Assembly (NCBI GenBank): GCA_922989275.2 | Contig: OV277863.1 | Coordinates: 47,784,999 to 47,848,998, forward strand | From: Gari tellinella | Taxonomy: Eukaryota > Mollusca > Bivalvia > Cardiida > Psammobiidae | Length of the DNA stretch: 64,000 nt | Reading direction: 5' to 3' | Shown: one piece after another, positions 1-10,563 of the stretch | Numbering within the stretch: the stretch's first letter is position 1 | Layout of the letters: the number at the start of each line of letters is the position of its first letter | Notes under the pieces: model-generated | The model's input: the letters and a program-made list of their open reading frames with translations, nothing else | The model's database searches: none | What the model was told of the DNA's origin: nothing | Translations under genes and position numbers: made by a program

Positions 1-423
1 ATGTGTCATGAATCTTTCATCTTATCCTTAATTATTGTTCACTGGTTAGAACTAAATAGTCTAATCACTTGTGTTAAGTAAGCACATCAATGTATTCGTC
101 ACTGCAGACACTCGGTTTTCCATCAATGTTTTGGTTACCAGTGCACTTGTACTAATTTCGGTCAAGTGGACATTTTGTGCCTGGAATTATGGGTCATTTC
201 CCGTTGTTGATGTCGACAAGTTATCCAGCGTCTGTAACAACAATTGGAAATGAACCGGTTCCATCGAAATGTAATCCCCCTTTATGTTTAAATCCATAGT
301 TTGCACTTCATGGCGGTTAAAAGTCTTGAAGACGCCATTTTTCCTCTGGCTTACAGATTCTCCACATATTTTGATGACGTAGTATGGTGATCAGAAACGG
401 ATCGCTACCGATCCAGTTTTGGT
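1..423. other. Unassigned 5' flank
   Basis: No gene or repeat family recognised. Short open frames here show no familiar domain. The right part leads into the promoter-like segment at 424-520. Confidence 0.4.
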
Positions 424-505
424 GCACTGATCACAGTGCCCCGTTCTATGGTGATCATACCCACTTCTATGGTGATCATACCCATAAAGTGGGAGCGATC
501 CACTT
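424..505. promoter_or_regulatory. Direct repeats and small palindromes upstream of a TATA box
   Basis: A 20-bp unit ending in GATCATACCCA is repeated head-to-tail at 444-463 and 465-484 (21-bp step). It is flanked by two short inverted repeats: GCACTG/CAGTGC at 424-439 and AAGTGG/CCACTT at 487-505. GATC occurs repeatedly. Together with the TATA box just downstream this looks like a proximal promoter with paired factor sites. The factors are unknown. Confidence 0.35.
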
Positions 506-512
506 CTGTTAG

Positions 513-520
513 TATATAAG
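513..520 (+). promoter_or_regulatory. TATA box (TATATAAG)
   Basis: A good metazoan TATA element, followed about 25-30 bp later by a plausible start region near 540-545. Repeated elements lie directly upstream and a leader ending in a start codon directly downstream. Confidence 0.45.
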
Positions 521-542
521 CGCGTGTGTTTGGAACGCTCAG

Positions 543-648
543 ACACAGCGCATTTAGGCATCATTTTGGCTAGTCGTTTCCACGAAACTCACATCTGTGA
601 TCGAAACTTATAAATTTCTTCTCGCTTTTCGGCATCAAATTCAAAATG
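543..648 (+). other. Candidate first exon: 5' leader ending in ATG at a splice donor
   Basis: Seen: TATA box about 30 bp upstream; a leader with a pyrimidine-rich stretch (TTCTTCTCGCTTTTC); then CAAAATG at 642-648 immediately followed by GTATGA, a usable donor. The exon would encode only the initiator Met, with a phase-0 intron. ATG-only first exons are known, for example in alpha-tubulin and some ribosomal-protein genes. I found no matching second exon, so the gene is unidentified and the exon start is inferred from TATA spacing. It cannot splice directly to the phase-1 Ig exon at 35640. Confidence 0.35.
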
Positions 649-1334
649 GTATGAACACTAAATTTATAGTTCAGAAGAATACCTTCATCATTTAATGTTG
701 ACTTTATAGCAATAAATAACATTAAAAGAACTTAGAAAGTTCCGACTTTGATAAACTTTGGGTGCATGTAAACTCTTGTTGTGGTTGATGCTGATGTAGC
801 CAGAGTTACTTCCCCCTTTTTATAGGCTTACGCAATTCATAAATGATTTAATTAATTTAAATCATTATTGTTATAAGGGTCTGCAGTGACATTTAAGGTT
901 GTTTTTGTCAGAATTAATAATATTGAAGTCAAATAAATTGACATTTGAATAATAATAATTTATATGTGAATAAATTATTAACTGTGTTTGACGCTCTGTC
1001 TATATATATAATCCAAGTACTGAAAGTACCTACTACCCTGATACCTTAGAAGGAGAATTAAGGCCAGAGAGCTAACTCAACACTTAGAGCAAACTACTAG
1101 GGCACTAGCCCGTTACAGTATTAGTATTTGTCAAACAATACCCCTTTAAAGTGTTCTAAACACAGTCAAGATGTAAAAATATTGTCTGTATGAAATTCTG
1201 TTCTTGGCACAGGAATTAAGAAACCACAATCAAAAAATGTCCAAAAAAGAGATGATCAACTTTTAATCTTAAACCATACTGCATGCCAGCTAGAGTGTTT
1301 GTCCTTTGGTAAGTGGCCAACTTTGCAGTGAATT
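649..1334. other. Non-coding, AT-rich
   Basis: Would be the first intron if the ATG exon is real. No domain, strong hairpin or repeat family recognised. Confidence 0.4.
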
Positions 1335-1585
1335 TTAACCCATTCCATCATAAATACCCCTTTTTACGCCATTAACTTAATCCTTATAAATGAAAAAAAT
1401 AGTTCCAATTTATACAACCAAGAATAGGTACCAGAAGAAATTATCTATATCCTTGCAGATGGTAGCTTAAAGCAGGCTGAAAGTAAAGCAGAATGCGCCT
1501 GTAGCACATTCTGCTTTACTTTCAACCTGCTTTAAATGGTCAACTATTTTCAAAACTAGAAACAGGCTATGGGGTAACGGGTTAA
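1335..1585. mobile_element. Family A MITE, TTAA-flanked
   Basis: TTAACCCATT at the left, CGGGTTAA at the right; central hairpin at about 1469-1537 with arms AAAGCAGGCTGAAAGTAAAG and its complement. Apex mispaired (GCGCC against GTAGCAC), so this copy is slightly decayed. A chance open frame crosses it on the minus strand. Confidence 0.8.
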
Positions 1586-1844
1586 AGGGAAAATGGATGA
1601 TTTTCAGAAATAATTGCAAGGAAATCAAGCAATAAGGATAATGGATTCCTAAAAACAATGTGAGAAATTGTTTGATCAGTTTTGAAAGCGAAATGAACAT
1701 TACATTAGCTGTAATACAAAATACAATTCAGGGTTACAATTTTGTGTATTTGGCTTACCTTAACTCTTCCAACGTTACCTGCGAAACAGTTTGGATCCAG
1801 ACAAAATGCCAAATGACTTATTTAACCATTCTCCAGCTGTATAT

Positions 1845-1932
1845 TAATGTATGAAACTCCATTCACTATGAACATCTATCATATGAAAGTCTTACATTGG
1901 CTAATAAAATAAGGAAATATTTCCCCAGGTAA
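1845..1932. mobile_element. Family B2 fragment (hairpin lost)
   Basis: Keeps the recognisable B2 outer part ('catctatcat...ttggctaataaaataaggaa', then CCCCAGG) but no central hairpin. Confidence 0.5.
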
Positions 1933-2031
1933 ATATGGTGTTGATTAATTTGTATGGTGTAAGTACCGGTATGTCACAGATGTTTTTTTTGTTTTTTTTT
2001 CGAAAAAAACATGACTGCTTAAAAGCTTGAT

Positions 2032-2324
2032 GAAAATAAAACAGAAAGATCCTACTGGAGCTTTCTGCATTACTTTTATCCTACTTAATTACCTTTACGC
2101 CTAGCCTGTTTCTAGTTTTAAAGACATGGAACTACTTAAAGAAGTTGAAAGAAAGCATAATGCGCCTTAAAACACATTCTGCTTTACTTTCAGACTACTT
2201 TAAGCTAACATAATAGAAAATATTTATTGTAGTTCATATTTTTGACTATGTAAATTGGAACTATTTCTTCAATGGAGGAATAAACTAGATGTATAAAAAT
2301 GCATATTTATGGAGTAAAGGTTAA
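2032..2324. mobile_element. Hairpin fragment abutting a decayed family A MITE
   Basis: 2032-2084 holds the GATCCTACTGGAGCTTTC apex of an A2-like hairpin. The family A copy runs from TTAA at 2085 to TTAA at 2321-2324, with a degraded hairpin at about 2136-2205 and the usual 'tggaactatttcttcaatggaggaataaa' right part. Confidence 0.6.
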
Positions 2325-2382
2325 ATTCTTGCATTGCTGGTGTATAATGATGTAGGAAAGAGTTACTGAAAACAGAGGAAAA

Positions 2383-2637
2383 GTTCTTATCTGAAGCACT
2401 TTCCTTCAGCTGCAGGATGCTGTAATAAATATTAACCTTTATACAACTGAATATTCCCTATATAACACCCAGAAAAGTATGAAAATGTATTAGTTCATTG
2501 GCTAATAAAATATGGAAAATTTCCCCCAGGAAAGAGTAAAGAACTCGGTGAAAAAAGGGGGTTAAACCAAGACAATAGAAGTGTGTTCTTATCTAAACCA
2601 CTTATTTCAGCTGCAGCATGCTGTAATAAATATTAAC
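2383..2637. repeat. Local direct repeat with B2 fragment between
   Basis: A segment of about 53 bp (GTTCTTATCT ... CAGCTGCAG ... TGTAATAAATATTAAC) occurs at 2383-2436 and again at 2585-2637 with a few substitutions. A B2 fragment (about 2447-2550) lies between, so this looks like a short tandem duplication of a repeat-containing block. Confidence 0.55.
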
Positions 2638-2718
2638 ACAAATTGAAATTTATGGCCAAACAAACCAATTAAGCAAACATAAACTGAGGTAAGTGGCAAA
2701 CTCATCAGCCAAGGATGT

Positions 2719-2933
2719 TTAACCATTATCATACTGAATTGTCTGATGGACTCTTCCGTTTACTGATACATGACCAATTTACATTGCCTCTCAAGGGGTT
2801 TGTCACCGATAAGTTTTAAAATGTGACAAACAGTGTAGACTCAGATCAGAGGGCTCCTTCAGGAGCCCTCTGATCTACGTCTACACTATTTGCAAATAAT
2901 TGATGCATCCCATACAAGCGTTTAAAGGGTAAA
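2719..2933. mobile_element. Family B MITE
   Basis: TTAA start at 2719-2722 and degenerate GGGTAA end near 2933. Central hairpin 2827-2895 with GATCAGAGGGCTCC paired to GGAGCCCTCTGATC around a TTCA loop. Confidence 0.7.
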
Positions 2934-3509
2934 CCCTTCTTGAAAATCCTGTGAATGGGAGTAACTTTGTAAACAGTTTAGAAAGAGATCAGCCTCCTTT
3001 TTTACTTGGTGTTTGATCAGGATCCGAATTTGGGGACACTCATTAAGGGTTACATCGTTTAAAAAAACATTGAAGAGGTTTAAATAATTGCAGACAATTT
3101 TGAAGTGGATGGTGTTGCAGCTGTAGAAGTGTTAAACTGTTGCACAAATTATGTAAAGGTGTGCACTTTGCAGATGACTAGATTTGAGAGTAAGCTAAAC
3201 ATAGGACAGAAGAGATTGTGCCCTAGAACATACTCAATCCAATTTAGCAGAACAATTGTCTGGATAAAAAGTAAGAGTGCAACAGCGTGTGGGGGCTCTA
3301 AACAGATAATTAACCCATTGAATGATGAATAAAAGTTGTTTTGCTGAAAATATTATCTATGACTGATTTTAGATTTGTATTTGTTAAAAAAACAATGCAG
3401 GCTAATTTTGTGGGTTATTTTTTGGTTACGTTACTTATAATGTACAATACGTTTTGTGATAGTGACAACTAATTGAAGTAGCGTGCACTCTTTTCAAAGC
3501 AGGTGGTTA
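2934..3509. other. Decayed D half-elements; no gene
   Basis: Around 3015-3110 are D-like pieces (GATCAGGATCCGAATTT, 'gcagacaattttgaag'). The rest shows nothing recognisable; the open frame at 3105-3332 has no domain I can name. Confidence 0.4.
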
Positions 3510-3850
3510 CTTAATGCAGTGTAAAAATAATGAAGAAAGCTCCTACTGGAGCTTTCTGCGTTATTTTTATCCTGCATTATGCAAGCAGCTGTACTTAATG
3601 CTATTATATATAATAAATATATCTTTAGAACTGTCGCTTAATACAAGATTGACTGTCATAGGTTTTATGATAACCTCTCTCAGTATTAGTGCTTCAAGAG
3701 TAAATACAGCTGTTTTAAGTGCACAGTAAATTCTGTATTCTGTTGCCATTCAATTGCTTAAAGGCAATTTACTGCTTAATGTAAGACTTAAGTAATGCAG
3801 ACAGGCTTTTAGGAGCTCTCTGCATTACTGTAGTTCTGCATTAGGCTTTA
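3510..3850. repeat. Two TAATGCAG-type hairpins
   Basis: 3510-3583: TTAATGCAG ... AAAGCTCCTACTGGAGCTTT ... CTGCATTA. 3793-3850: shorter, decayed version with GGAGCTCTCTGCATTA. They share the GAAAGCTCC apex with family A2 hairpins but have 'aatgcag' instead of 'aaagcaag' at the stem base. Confidence 0.55.
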
Positions 3851-4196
3851 ATTGCTATCTGTTTTTAGGACTGTTGGTTCATTTACATTTAAATTGGCCA
3901 ATGAGCACGACTTGCTGTACCATATTCCAGAAATCAAGGTTGTTGCAAATAGGTAATGCTGTGTACATGTGCTCATTCCTAGTCTGAAATCTGGGTTCAT
4001 TGCATTGTTGTGTCTAATTATGTAGTATACATGTACAGTTATTACAGCTTGTTTGGATTCAAACTCTTAATACGCACCATGCAATGAAAAAACTAGATAT
4101 TAAGGAAGATTTAATTTTTTAGCAGACATGGATTAGACTCAAACTCATATAAACAAGTATACACATTATAAAAAAAGTCCTAGACGTTGAATGTAT
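3851..4196. other. Nothing recognised
   Basis: AT-rich, no domain or hairpin family seen. Confidence 0.35.
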
Positions 4197-4226
4197 CACA
4201 GTCGAACCTAGATAACTCAAACTAAA

Positions 4227-4414
4227 TTAATCCTTTCATCCTTTATTCCCCAAGTATTTAATACAGGTCGTCTCTTAAAGCAGGCAGCAAGTAAAGCAGA
4301 CATCTCCTTTAAGCATCCACCTGTTAGTATGTGAGGTCAATAATGATGGAAAAGATATCTCTATGAGGCATAAATAAATGTGCTAGAAGACGCTTCTATG
4401 GGGTAATGGGTTAA
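4227..4414. mobile_element. Family A MITE, decayed, nested in F
   Basis: TTAATCCTTTCATCC at the left and GGGGTAATGGGTTAA at the right. The stem is only half present (AAAGCAGGCAGCAAGTAAAG), so the hairpin has been lost. Confidence 0.6.
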
Positions 4415-4544
4415 TCAAACCTACTGGTGTGTCTTCAGTTGAAACTCTATAACTGAAGCTAGTTTCATTCCAACTTTCCTGTATTTAAAAGCTTAAACAT
4501 TGCTAAGCCACAGTCTTAGACTTCGAAATACAGGTAAATTTGAG

Positions 4545-4801
4545 TTAACCCATTACCCCATGAATACACCTTTTTGCACCTCTTAATTTATTCTTTCACT
4601 GAAGAAAATGGTTCCACTGTAACTATACAGTTATGATTTTGTATCATAAGAAATATTTACTAGATCCTAGCAGATGGTAGCTTAAAGCAGATTGAAAGTG
4701 AAGCAGAATGCGCCTTCAGGCGCAGTCTGCTTTACTTTCAATCTGCTTAAAGTGGTCACCTGTGTTCAATATTAGAAACAGGCTATGGGGTAATGGGTTC
4801 A
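4545..4801. mobile_element. Family A MITE, nested in F
   Basis: Starts TTAACCCATTACCCCAT; ends GGGGTAATGGG followed by TTCA (mutated TTAA). Hairpin at about 4682-4750 with an apex of CGCCTTCAGGCG. Confidence 0.75.
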
Positions 4802-5025
4802 GCGATGAGTTTTAAGTGAGTTCAAGTTATTTAGGTTAGACTATAGTATAGTTTAGTATTTCCTAACAGACATGGTTTTGACACACTCCAGGGAGTCGGG
4901 GAGTGAATGCATGGAATGGTCTAGCAGACCAACACCACAGGCAATGGGGAATGTTAGATTAGTGCCAGTAAACATGGAAATCTGTATGGAGCAACCAATC
5001 ACTGAAGGAGCATTCACATCATTGC

Positions 5026-5110
5026 TTGATGCAGGATAAAAGTAATGCTGAAATCTGCTTAAGGAGCTTTCTGCATTACTTTTTGTTCTGCATTAAGCTG
5101 CAAGCTTTTT
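5026..5110. repeat. TAATGCAG-type hairpin
   Basis: TGATGCAGGATAAAAGTAAT pairs imperfectly with ATTACTTTTTGTTCTGCATT; apex region CTTAAGGAGCTTTC. Confidence 0.5.
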
Positions 5111-5211
5111 AATAATGCAGTGTGAATTTGTATTATTTATATGGATGGTAGCAGGGAATTACTGTACTGCATTAATCTTTACAATGCTAGAACCAGGTAT
5201 ATACAACCTTT

Positions 5212-5279
5212 GCAAACAATGTAGACCCAGATCAGAGGGCTCCTTCAGGAGCCCTCTGATCTGGGTCTTCACTGTTTGT
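5212..5279. repeat. Family B central hairpin
   Basis: AAACAATGTAGACCCAGATC opposite its complement, with GGGCTCC-TTCA-GGAGCCC at the tip. Outer B ends are not evident, so this may be a truncated copy. Confidence 0.65.
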
Positions 5280-5701
5280 TGTACTTTTAAATATTTTTGG
5301 AACAAACCTGTCTTGAGAGTCAAACTAATTAGTCATTTATGAGATAATGGAATAGTTTGTTTGAACATGTATCAATGTGTAAGGGTTCCTTCTTTTCAAG
5401 CTTATATTTATGACATTTATGACAATATAGCAACATTAATGAGGAAGCAATGGCACCGTTCCATTTGTATGCTACATGCATCATAATCAGACAAACCTTG
5501 CCTGTCGCATGAGAGAGTTTTATGGTTTCTGAAGGAGAGAAACACATAGCTTGTTAGTGCTAAAAGCTGTCCCTTTCGCTAATAATTGTACGGAAATAAT
5601 ATATTCTCTATTTCCTCGGGAATTTTTTTATTCCTATAGGAAAAATTATGAGATGAAATAACCACTTTGAGAAGTACAAAACCCCAGTGTACTGATAGGT
5701 A

Positions 5702-5849
5702 TTAACCCTTCTCTTGTTGAATATTCATATGAAACTCCGCCCACTAAAGAACATCTATCATATCAATTATTGTATTGGCTAACAGAATAAGGAAAGTTCC
5801 TTTCAAGAAAAAGAGCAGATTGATGTTGAACAAATCCAATTAGAAACTA
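5702..5849. mobile_element. Family B2, 5' part only
   Basis: TTAACCCTTCTCTTGTTGAA start and the typical 'aaactccgcccactaaagaacatctatcat' stretch. Hairpin and right end missing; abuts an E element. Confidence 0.55.
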
Positions 5850-6091
5850 GGGAGCCGTCTTACGAAACGTCATACGATAAAAACGTTTATAAGTCAATAC
5901 TTTAAAATACATATAGTTTCTTATTCCTCCATCTAATCCTGTCTTGTGACATCTCTTTGGAATGGTCTTGAAAAGACTATTCTTAAGAGATGTCACAAGA
6001 CAGGATTAGATGGAGAAATAAATAATAATTGAGACTTTTTTAATCTGACTTACGACAATATTTGTCATACGACGTTTTGTAGGACGAGCCC
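5850..6091. mobile_element. Family E MITE
   Basis: Ends GGGAGCCGTCTTACGAAACG and its near-complement at about 6072-6091. Central hairpin about 5930-6015: CTAATCCTGTCTTGTGACAT with its complement, enclosing GGAATGGTCTTG/AAAAGACTATTC. Note the changes in the tip relative to other E copies. Confidence 0.75.
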
Positions 6092-6316
6092 AAGGAGCTC
6101 TATGATCTGGGTTTTATTCAGAAGCATCACAAAAGTATTAGACATGGTAAAAAAAAAAAAATATCAAAAATTATTGAACATGTACAAACATGGCTGAACA
6201 TAATAATTATTGGTCTATTAATTATTTGAAAATATTTTGTATTTACCGTATAATTATGGTACAGGAACAATATGAAATTTGTATATGTTCATAACTCCTT
6301 CTCTTCAAACTCTTTA

Positions 6317-7087
6317 GATATATGTAGGGGTGTAACGATTCGGCGGTGTACCGATATATTGCGATGTGAGCTGAATAATATTGCCCCGCGGTTCAGATTC
6401 AGAAAAACCGATTTTCTTTGCCTTATTTAAAAACGGTAAAAGAATGGACAAACTTACTTTTTGTTTCGCGGAATTGTTTACGAAACAACGCGTAGACGCA
6501 GTCCGGTGTTTTATCCATATCCCTAGCCGGTGTAACAGTAATTATTTCGCTTCCGTTTAATCTCGCTCAACGAGACGCTCTTATTAAGAAACAAACAGCG
6601 AATCAAGGGCCTGGTTGAACAAGATTAATACAGTAAACACGATGGCAGATGGTTGTTCCATACTTACACGGTATATTGCAATATATTGCGATGTGAGCTG
6701 AATAATATTGCCCCGCGGTTCAGATTCAGAAAAACCGATTTTCTTTGCCTTATTTAAAAACGGTAAAAGAATGGACAAACTTACTTTTTGTTTCGCGGAA
6801 TTGTTTACGAAACAACGCGTAGACGCAGTCCGGTGTTTTATCCATATCCCTAGCCGGTGTAACAGTAATTATTTCGCTTCCGTTTAATCTCGCTCAACGA
6901 GACGCTCTTATTAAGAAACAAACAGCGAATCAAGGGCCTGGTTGAACAAGATTAATACAGTAAACACGATGGCAGATGGTTGTTCCATACTTACACGGTA
7001 TATTGCAATATATTGCGATTCGATTTCTCCGTATTGCGATATACTGCGATGCGGGTTTCGGCGAATTGTTACACCCCTAGATATATG
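6317..7087. mobile_element. hAT-like non-autonomous element with 8-bp target duplication
   Basis: GATATATG is present at 6317-6324 and 7080-7087. Between them the element starts TAGGGGTGTAACGATTCG (6325) and ends CGAATTGTTACACCCCTA (7079). An 8-bp duplication with these short inverted ends fits the hAT superfamily. Length 755 bp, of which 654 bp are a two-unit internal duplication. The interior also carries repeated 'tattgcgat/tattgcaata' motifs. No transposase frame is present. Confidence 0.8.
6361..7014. repeat. 2 x 327-bp direct repeat inside the hAT element
   Basis: 6361-6687 and 6688-7014 appear identical by eye over the full unit. It arose either by very recent tandem duplication or by an assembly error. 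Confidence 0.85.
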
Positions 7088-7194
7088 TATGGAATTTTTT
7101 CACCAGCATCAGTTTAAATTGAGTTATCTTTCGGGCAACAAAATATAATAAAGGGGAACGAATCCAAAAAAATATTGAAGCCAGAGTAATGGCA

Positions 7195-7510
7195 CCTGTA
7201 AATGGCACAAACACTGAAACATGCTTTAAATATGATTCAACATGTATGTTAAATGGAAACATGGACAAACATGTTTGAACAAATAAGACTCATTCCTACC
7301 AAAACAGGTTTAAATGTGACTATATGCATGTCACTTATTTTGTCAGTCAAACAGTCATGATTTATCATGTTATTGAATGATCATGTTGGATCATGGTGTC
7401 ATTTAACATACATGTTTTATCATGTTTTAACATGGTAAAAAATTAATACAACATGTCCATTTATTGAACCATGATAAAACATGTTGAAACATGTTTGAAT
7501 CATGAACGTT
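7195..7510. repeat. CATGTT/AACATG-rich segment with inverted repeats
   Basis: CATGTT or its complement recurs many times, with ACATGTTTTATCATG near 7410-7424 complementary to CATGATAAAACATGT near 7471-7485. Probably a degenerate foldback element. Confidence 0.45.
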
Positions 7511-7526
7511 TTGCTATTCTTTCATT

Positions 7527-7634
7527 CTTAAGGCACAATCATTCTGCTTTACTTTCAACCTACTTTAACTGGCCTGCCTGTTGAAGTTGACCTGTCTTCA
7601 AAAATTAAAAACAGGTTATGGAGTTATGGGTTAA
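7527..7634. mobile_element. Family A, right half only
   Basis: Begins at the hairpin apex (CTTAAGGCACAATCATTCTG) and runs to TATGGGTTAA at 7625-7634. The left half and one hairpin arm are missing. Confidence 0.6.
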
Positions 7635-8320
7635 GCAAGCTGACTGTTCATACTCAAAGCAAAAGCTAAATTTGTATTGAGGGTGCATTCATTACTCAGA
7701 ATAGCTTTAACTGCACTTATAACACAAGCATAATTTTCATCAACTGCACATAAAGTAAGCTTTTCTGGTTGTCAGTTTCTGAGATGCTCGAAATTCAATC
7801 ATCTTTATACTATTGTCTCATAATAAAAGATACAGTAACAGAAAATTAAAGACGGAAATAGGATTTACAATATGTTTAAGGCTGCCAAAATATTAAAGTC
7901 ATTAAAATGTCAAAGAGGTTGTCTGAAAAATTATTGAAATTGCAAGTTTTTTAAAAAAAAGACCTTGAAATATCCAGACAAGGCTTTTATGTGGATACTA
8001 TTTAATCCTTGCTGTGTAGAAAACAAGTATATGTTTGCCATAGTTCTAAATATTTGAAGAACAAACCCCTAAAGAGTTGATGCAGACTGGTTATTATTTA
8101 GAGAATGGAAGAGTCCTTTAGGAAAGTGAGTAGTGTGAAGGTTAAGTAGTTCATTTTAACTTCTGTACTATAAGGGTCCTATCCTGGACCAGACATTTCC
8201 TAACTCCGGTGATAATGAATAATGCATGTGAGGAAATTTTGAAAGTGCAGTATTATAATATAACAAAGTGTCATGTCTGTATAATATATCTATTGTATCT
8301 TATGCTGACTCTTAACTCTT
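7635..8320. other. No gene seen
   Basis: AT-rich unique-looking DNA; no domain, hairpin family or RNA gene recognised. Confidence 0.35.
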
Positions 8321-8665
8321 TTAACCCATTACTCCATATATGTCTTTTTATGCCCTGCTGAATATTGATATATAAAACTCTGAAATATTACATCGGTTAA
8401 TAAAATAATTAGAACTTTACCTTTCACCTTTCCCCCAGGAAAGAGTGTAAGCTCGTTTCAGAAGGATCCCATAAGAACGATTATATTGGCTAGTAAAATA
8501 AGCAAAACTTTTCCACAGAAATAGTGCAGACTCATACATGTAAGATAAATCCAAAAAGGAAACAGTGCAGACTTTGATCAGACAGCTCCTGTAGGAGCTG
8601 TCTGATCAGGGTCTTCACTGTTTTCAGAAAGTGTCAATATACTCCTATAGCAGAGGGAGAGTTAA
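8321..8665. mobile_element. Family B2 MITE
   Basis: TTAACCCATTACTCCATATA left end, GAGAGTTAA right end (TTAA 8662-8665). Central hairpin 8561-8627 uses GATCAGACAGCTCC/GGAGCTGTCTGATC, the B2 variant of the B hairpin. A duplicated CCCCAGGAAAGAGTG-type block sits on the left side. Confidence 0.65.
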
Positions 8666-9330
8666 TTTGTAATCTTGAAGATGGTTTATAGTGAGGCAGC
8701 TGATAGATGTCATCCATTTGTATGACTATCTATCATATTATTATCAAATTGTCCATACCCTCATGAATTATTCATGACAGTTCAGAGACAATGGAATACA
8801 AATTAATTTTACAGAACTTTATAAGGACTGTCTTTTTTTTTTTTATAATTTCACATGAAGATGATTCGGATAAACATCCCAAAATGATACTAGACCAGAT
8901 TAAAACTGGCAGATTAAATTGATTTCAGGGGCCAATATTTATAGGGCTTTACAAAATGGTTTGAAATGGAAACAGCCAAGGCAATTAGAGTGAATAATGC
9001 ATTAGTTTGTTTAGGCTTTTGTTTTTAATTGACATGTATTTGAAGTACAAGCACAATTAACTCTTGTTAGGTACTGTTATTTCAAGACAGATGATGCAAT
9101 TAACAATTGTTAAAAGTACAATTAGGAGGAACTCAACTTAACTTGGTTTTGTCGAAATTAGGAAACTTTGAAATGATTTAAGGGTAAAAAGATAAATCAC
9201 CCATCATGTTCAATCATTATTAAAAAAATGTTAAATGTTTGTTTGCATCTGGGTCAGATGTTGATAATAGCTCTTTGCATGCTAGGTAATGAGTTATCTC
9301 AATATCTCAACTACTACAGTCAAACTGGTA
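8666..9330. other. No gene seen
   Basis: Includes a T-run near 8831-8842. No coding or repeat family call possible. Confidence 0.35.
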
Positions 9331-9595
9331 TTAACTCTTTCCGCTATGAAACTTCAAACGGACAATTCTTGTTTCAAATTAGTTAGCCTAGTCCAATTTG
9401 ACTATTTAAGGGTTGTTTTTGTCAATGTATTGCAACATGACAAACAATGCAGACCCCTATCAGAGGGCTTCTTTAGGAGCCCTCTGATCTGGGTCTACAC
9501 TGTTTGCATTATAGGACATGACTTAGTGTATTCTTGACAGGTGCATTGTTTGTAAAGGACACATACATGTGTGACTCAAGGGTTCAAAGGATTAA
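9331..9595. mobile_element. Family B MITE
   Basis: TTAACTCTTTCCGCTATGAA left, GGTTCAAAGGATTAA right. Hairpin at about 9438-9508 (AGAGGGCTTC-TTTA-GGAGCCCTCT) with one mispaired base near the tip. Confidence 0.75.
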
Positions 9596-9890
9596 TTCAT
9601 TAGATCCGGAAACTTCAAATAGACAATTCTTGTTTACAGTTTTTAGGCCTGTTTTACGATATATTGCAAAAACTATAAACACCATCTGATCTGCAGCTAG
9701 ACTGTTTGTAAGTCTTTACAGGTAAACTGTTTTCTAAAAAATATAGACAACTTCACTAACTGGTTGCAATGCAAGTGTAATAAAATTCTGACTAGACCAG
9801 CTGTTTAATTGCAGAGAAATAGTCAGGACATGAAAAGTTAATGTAAGTATATATGACATAGTCTTAGGTACTACCAGAAAAAGAAATTTA
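9596..9890. other. Decayed B-like outer sequence
   Basis: 9598-9715 repeats the B left arm in degraded form ('ggaaacttcaaatagacaattcttgtttac') and half a hairpin; otherwise nothing. Confidence 0.4.
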
Positions 9891-10085
9891 TACAGTATAA
9901 CTCTCTGTTAAGACCAAAAAAATGTTAATCATCTGGTGTTTAAGGCTGGTGGCTGCTTAAAGCAAGGTAAAAGTAAACAGAAAACGCCTGTAGGAACTTT
10001 CTGTTTCACATTCATCTGTCGCCTGTATTTTATACATTCAATTAGCCTTCTTTTTAGTGGTCGTAATATATATAAGAGAGGTCTT
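9891..10085. mobile_element. Family A2 (TA) MITE
   Basis: Left end TACAGTATAACTCTCTGTTA; central stem TTAAAGCAAGGTAAAAGTAA ... tip GCCTGTAGGAAC; right flank 'caattagccttctttttagtggtcgtaat', typical of A2. Stem partly decayed. Confidence 0.65.
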
Positions 10086-10137
10086 GCTTTTGCTCGGTTG
10101 TTGTGATGAGACAAAAAGTGGAATTCATTCGTAACAA

Positions 10138-10380
10138 GGGACCTGTCTTACGAAACATCGTACGACAAATATTGTCGTAAGTCAAATAATAACATTTTAA
10201 ATGACTATTTATTTCTCCATCTAATCCTGTCTTGTGACATCTCTTTGGAATCGTCTTGAAAAGACGATTCCGAAGAGATATCGCAAGACAGGATTAGTTG
10301 GAGAAATCAGAAATAAGGTGTATTTCAAAGTTTTGACTTACAACCATTTTTTGTTGTATGACGTTTAGTAAGACGGGTCC
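10138..10380. mobile_element. Family E MITE
   Basis: Ends GGGACCTGTCTTACGAAAC and GACGTTTAGTAAGACGGGTCC. Hairpin 10217-10302 with the tip ATCGTCTTGAAAAGACGAT. Sub-terminal ATCGTACGAC / GTCGTAAGTC motifs. Confidence 0.8.
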
Positions 10381-10563
10381 TAGTATTATAGTGATGAAAG
10401 ATATTATTTGATATTTGGTTATCTAATAGGACAGTAAATGTTTAATAATTATGCTGTTATGCATAATTGAAACAAATGTGTCCAAGTTAACAGCTAGTGT
10501 GAACAAGTATTATAATCAGTACAATCACATCTGTATAATTATGAGGAAATCGTAATACTATTG

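Larger units (their letters stand above)
4197..4846. mobile_element. Family F (TA, mariner-like) element hosting two A MITEs
   Basis: Left end CAGTCGAACCTAGATAACTC (about 4200-4220) pairs with the right end near 4821-4846 (AAGTTATTTAGGTTAGACTA). Between them are family A copies at 4227-4414 and 4545-4801, so F is the older insertion. F's own central hairpin has decayed. Confidence 0.55.

Noticed and set aside
2827..2895. GC-rich hairpins considered as intrinsic terminators
   Set aside because: They recur as part of transposon families in eukaryotic DNA, lack trailing T-tracts and follow no gene.
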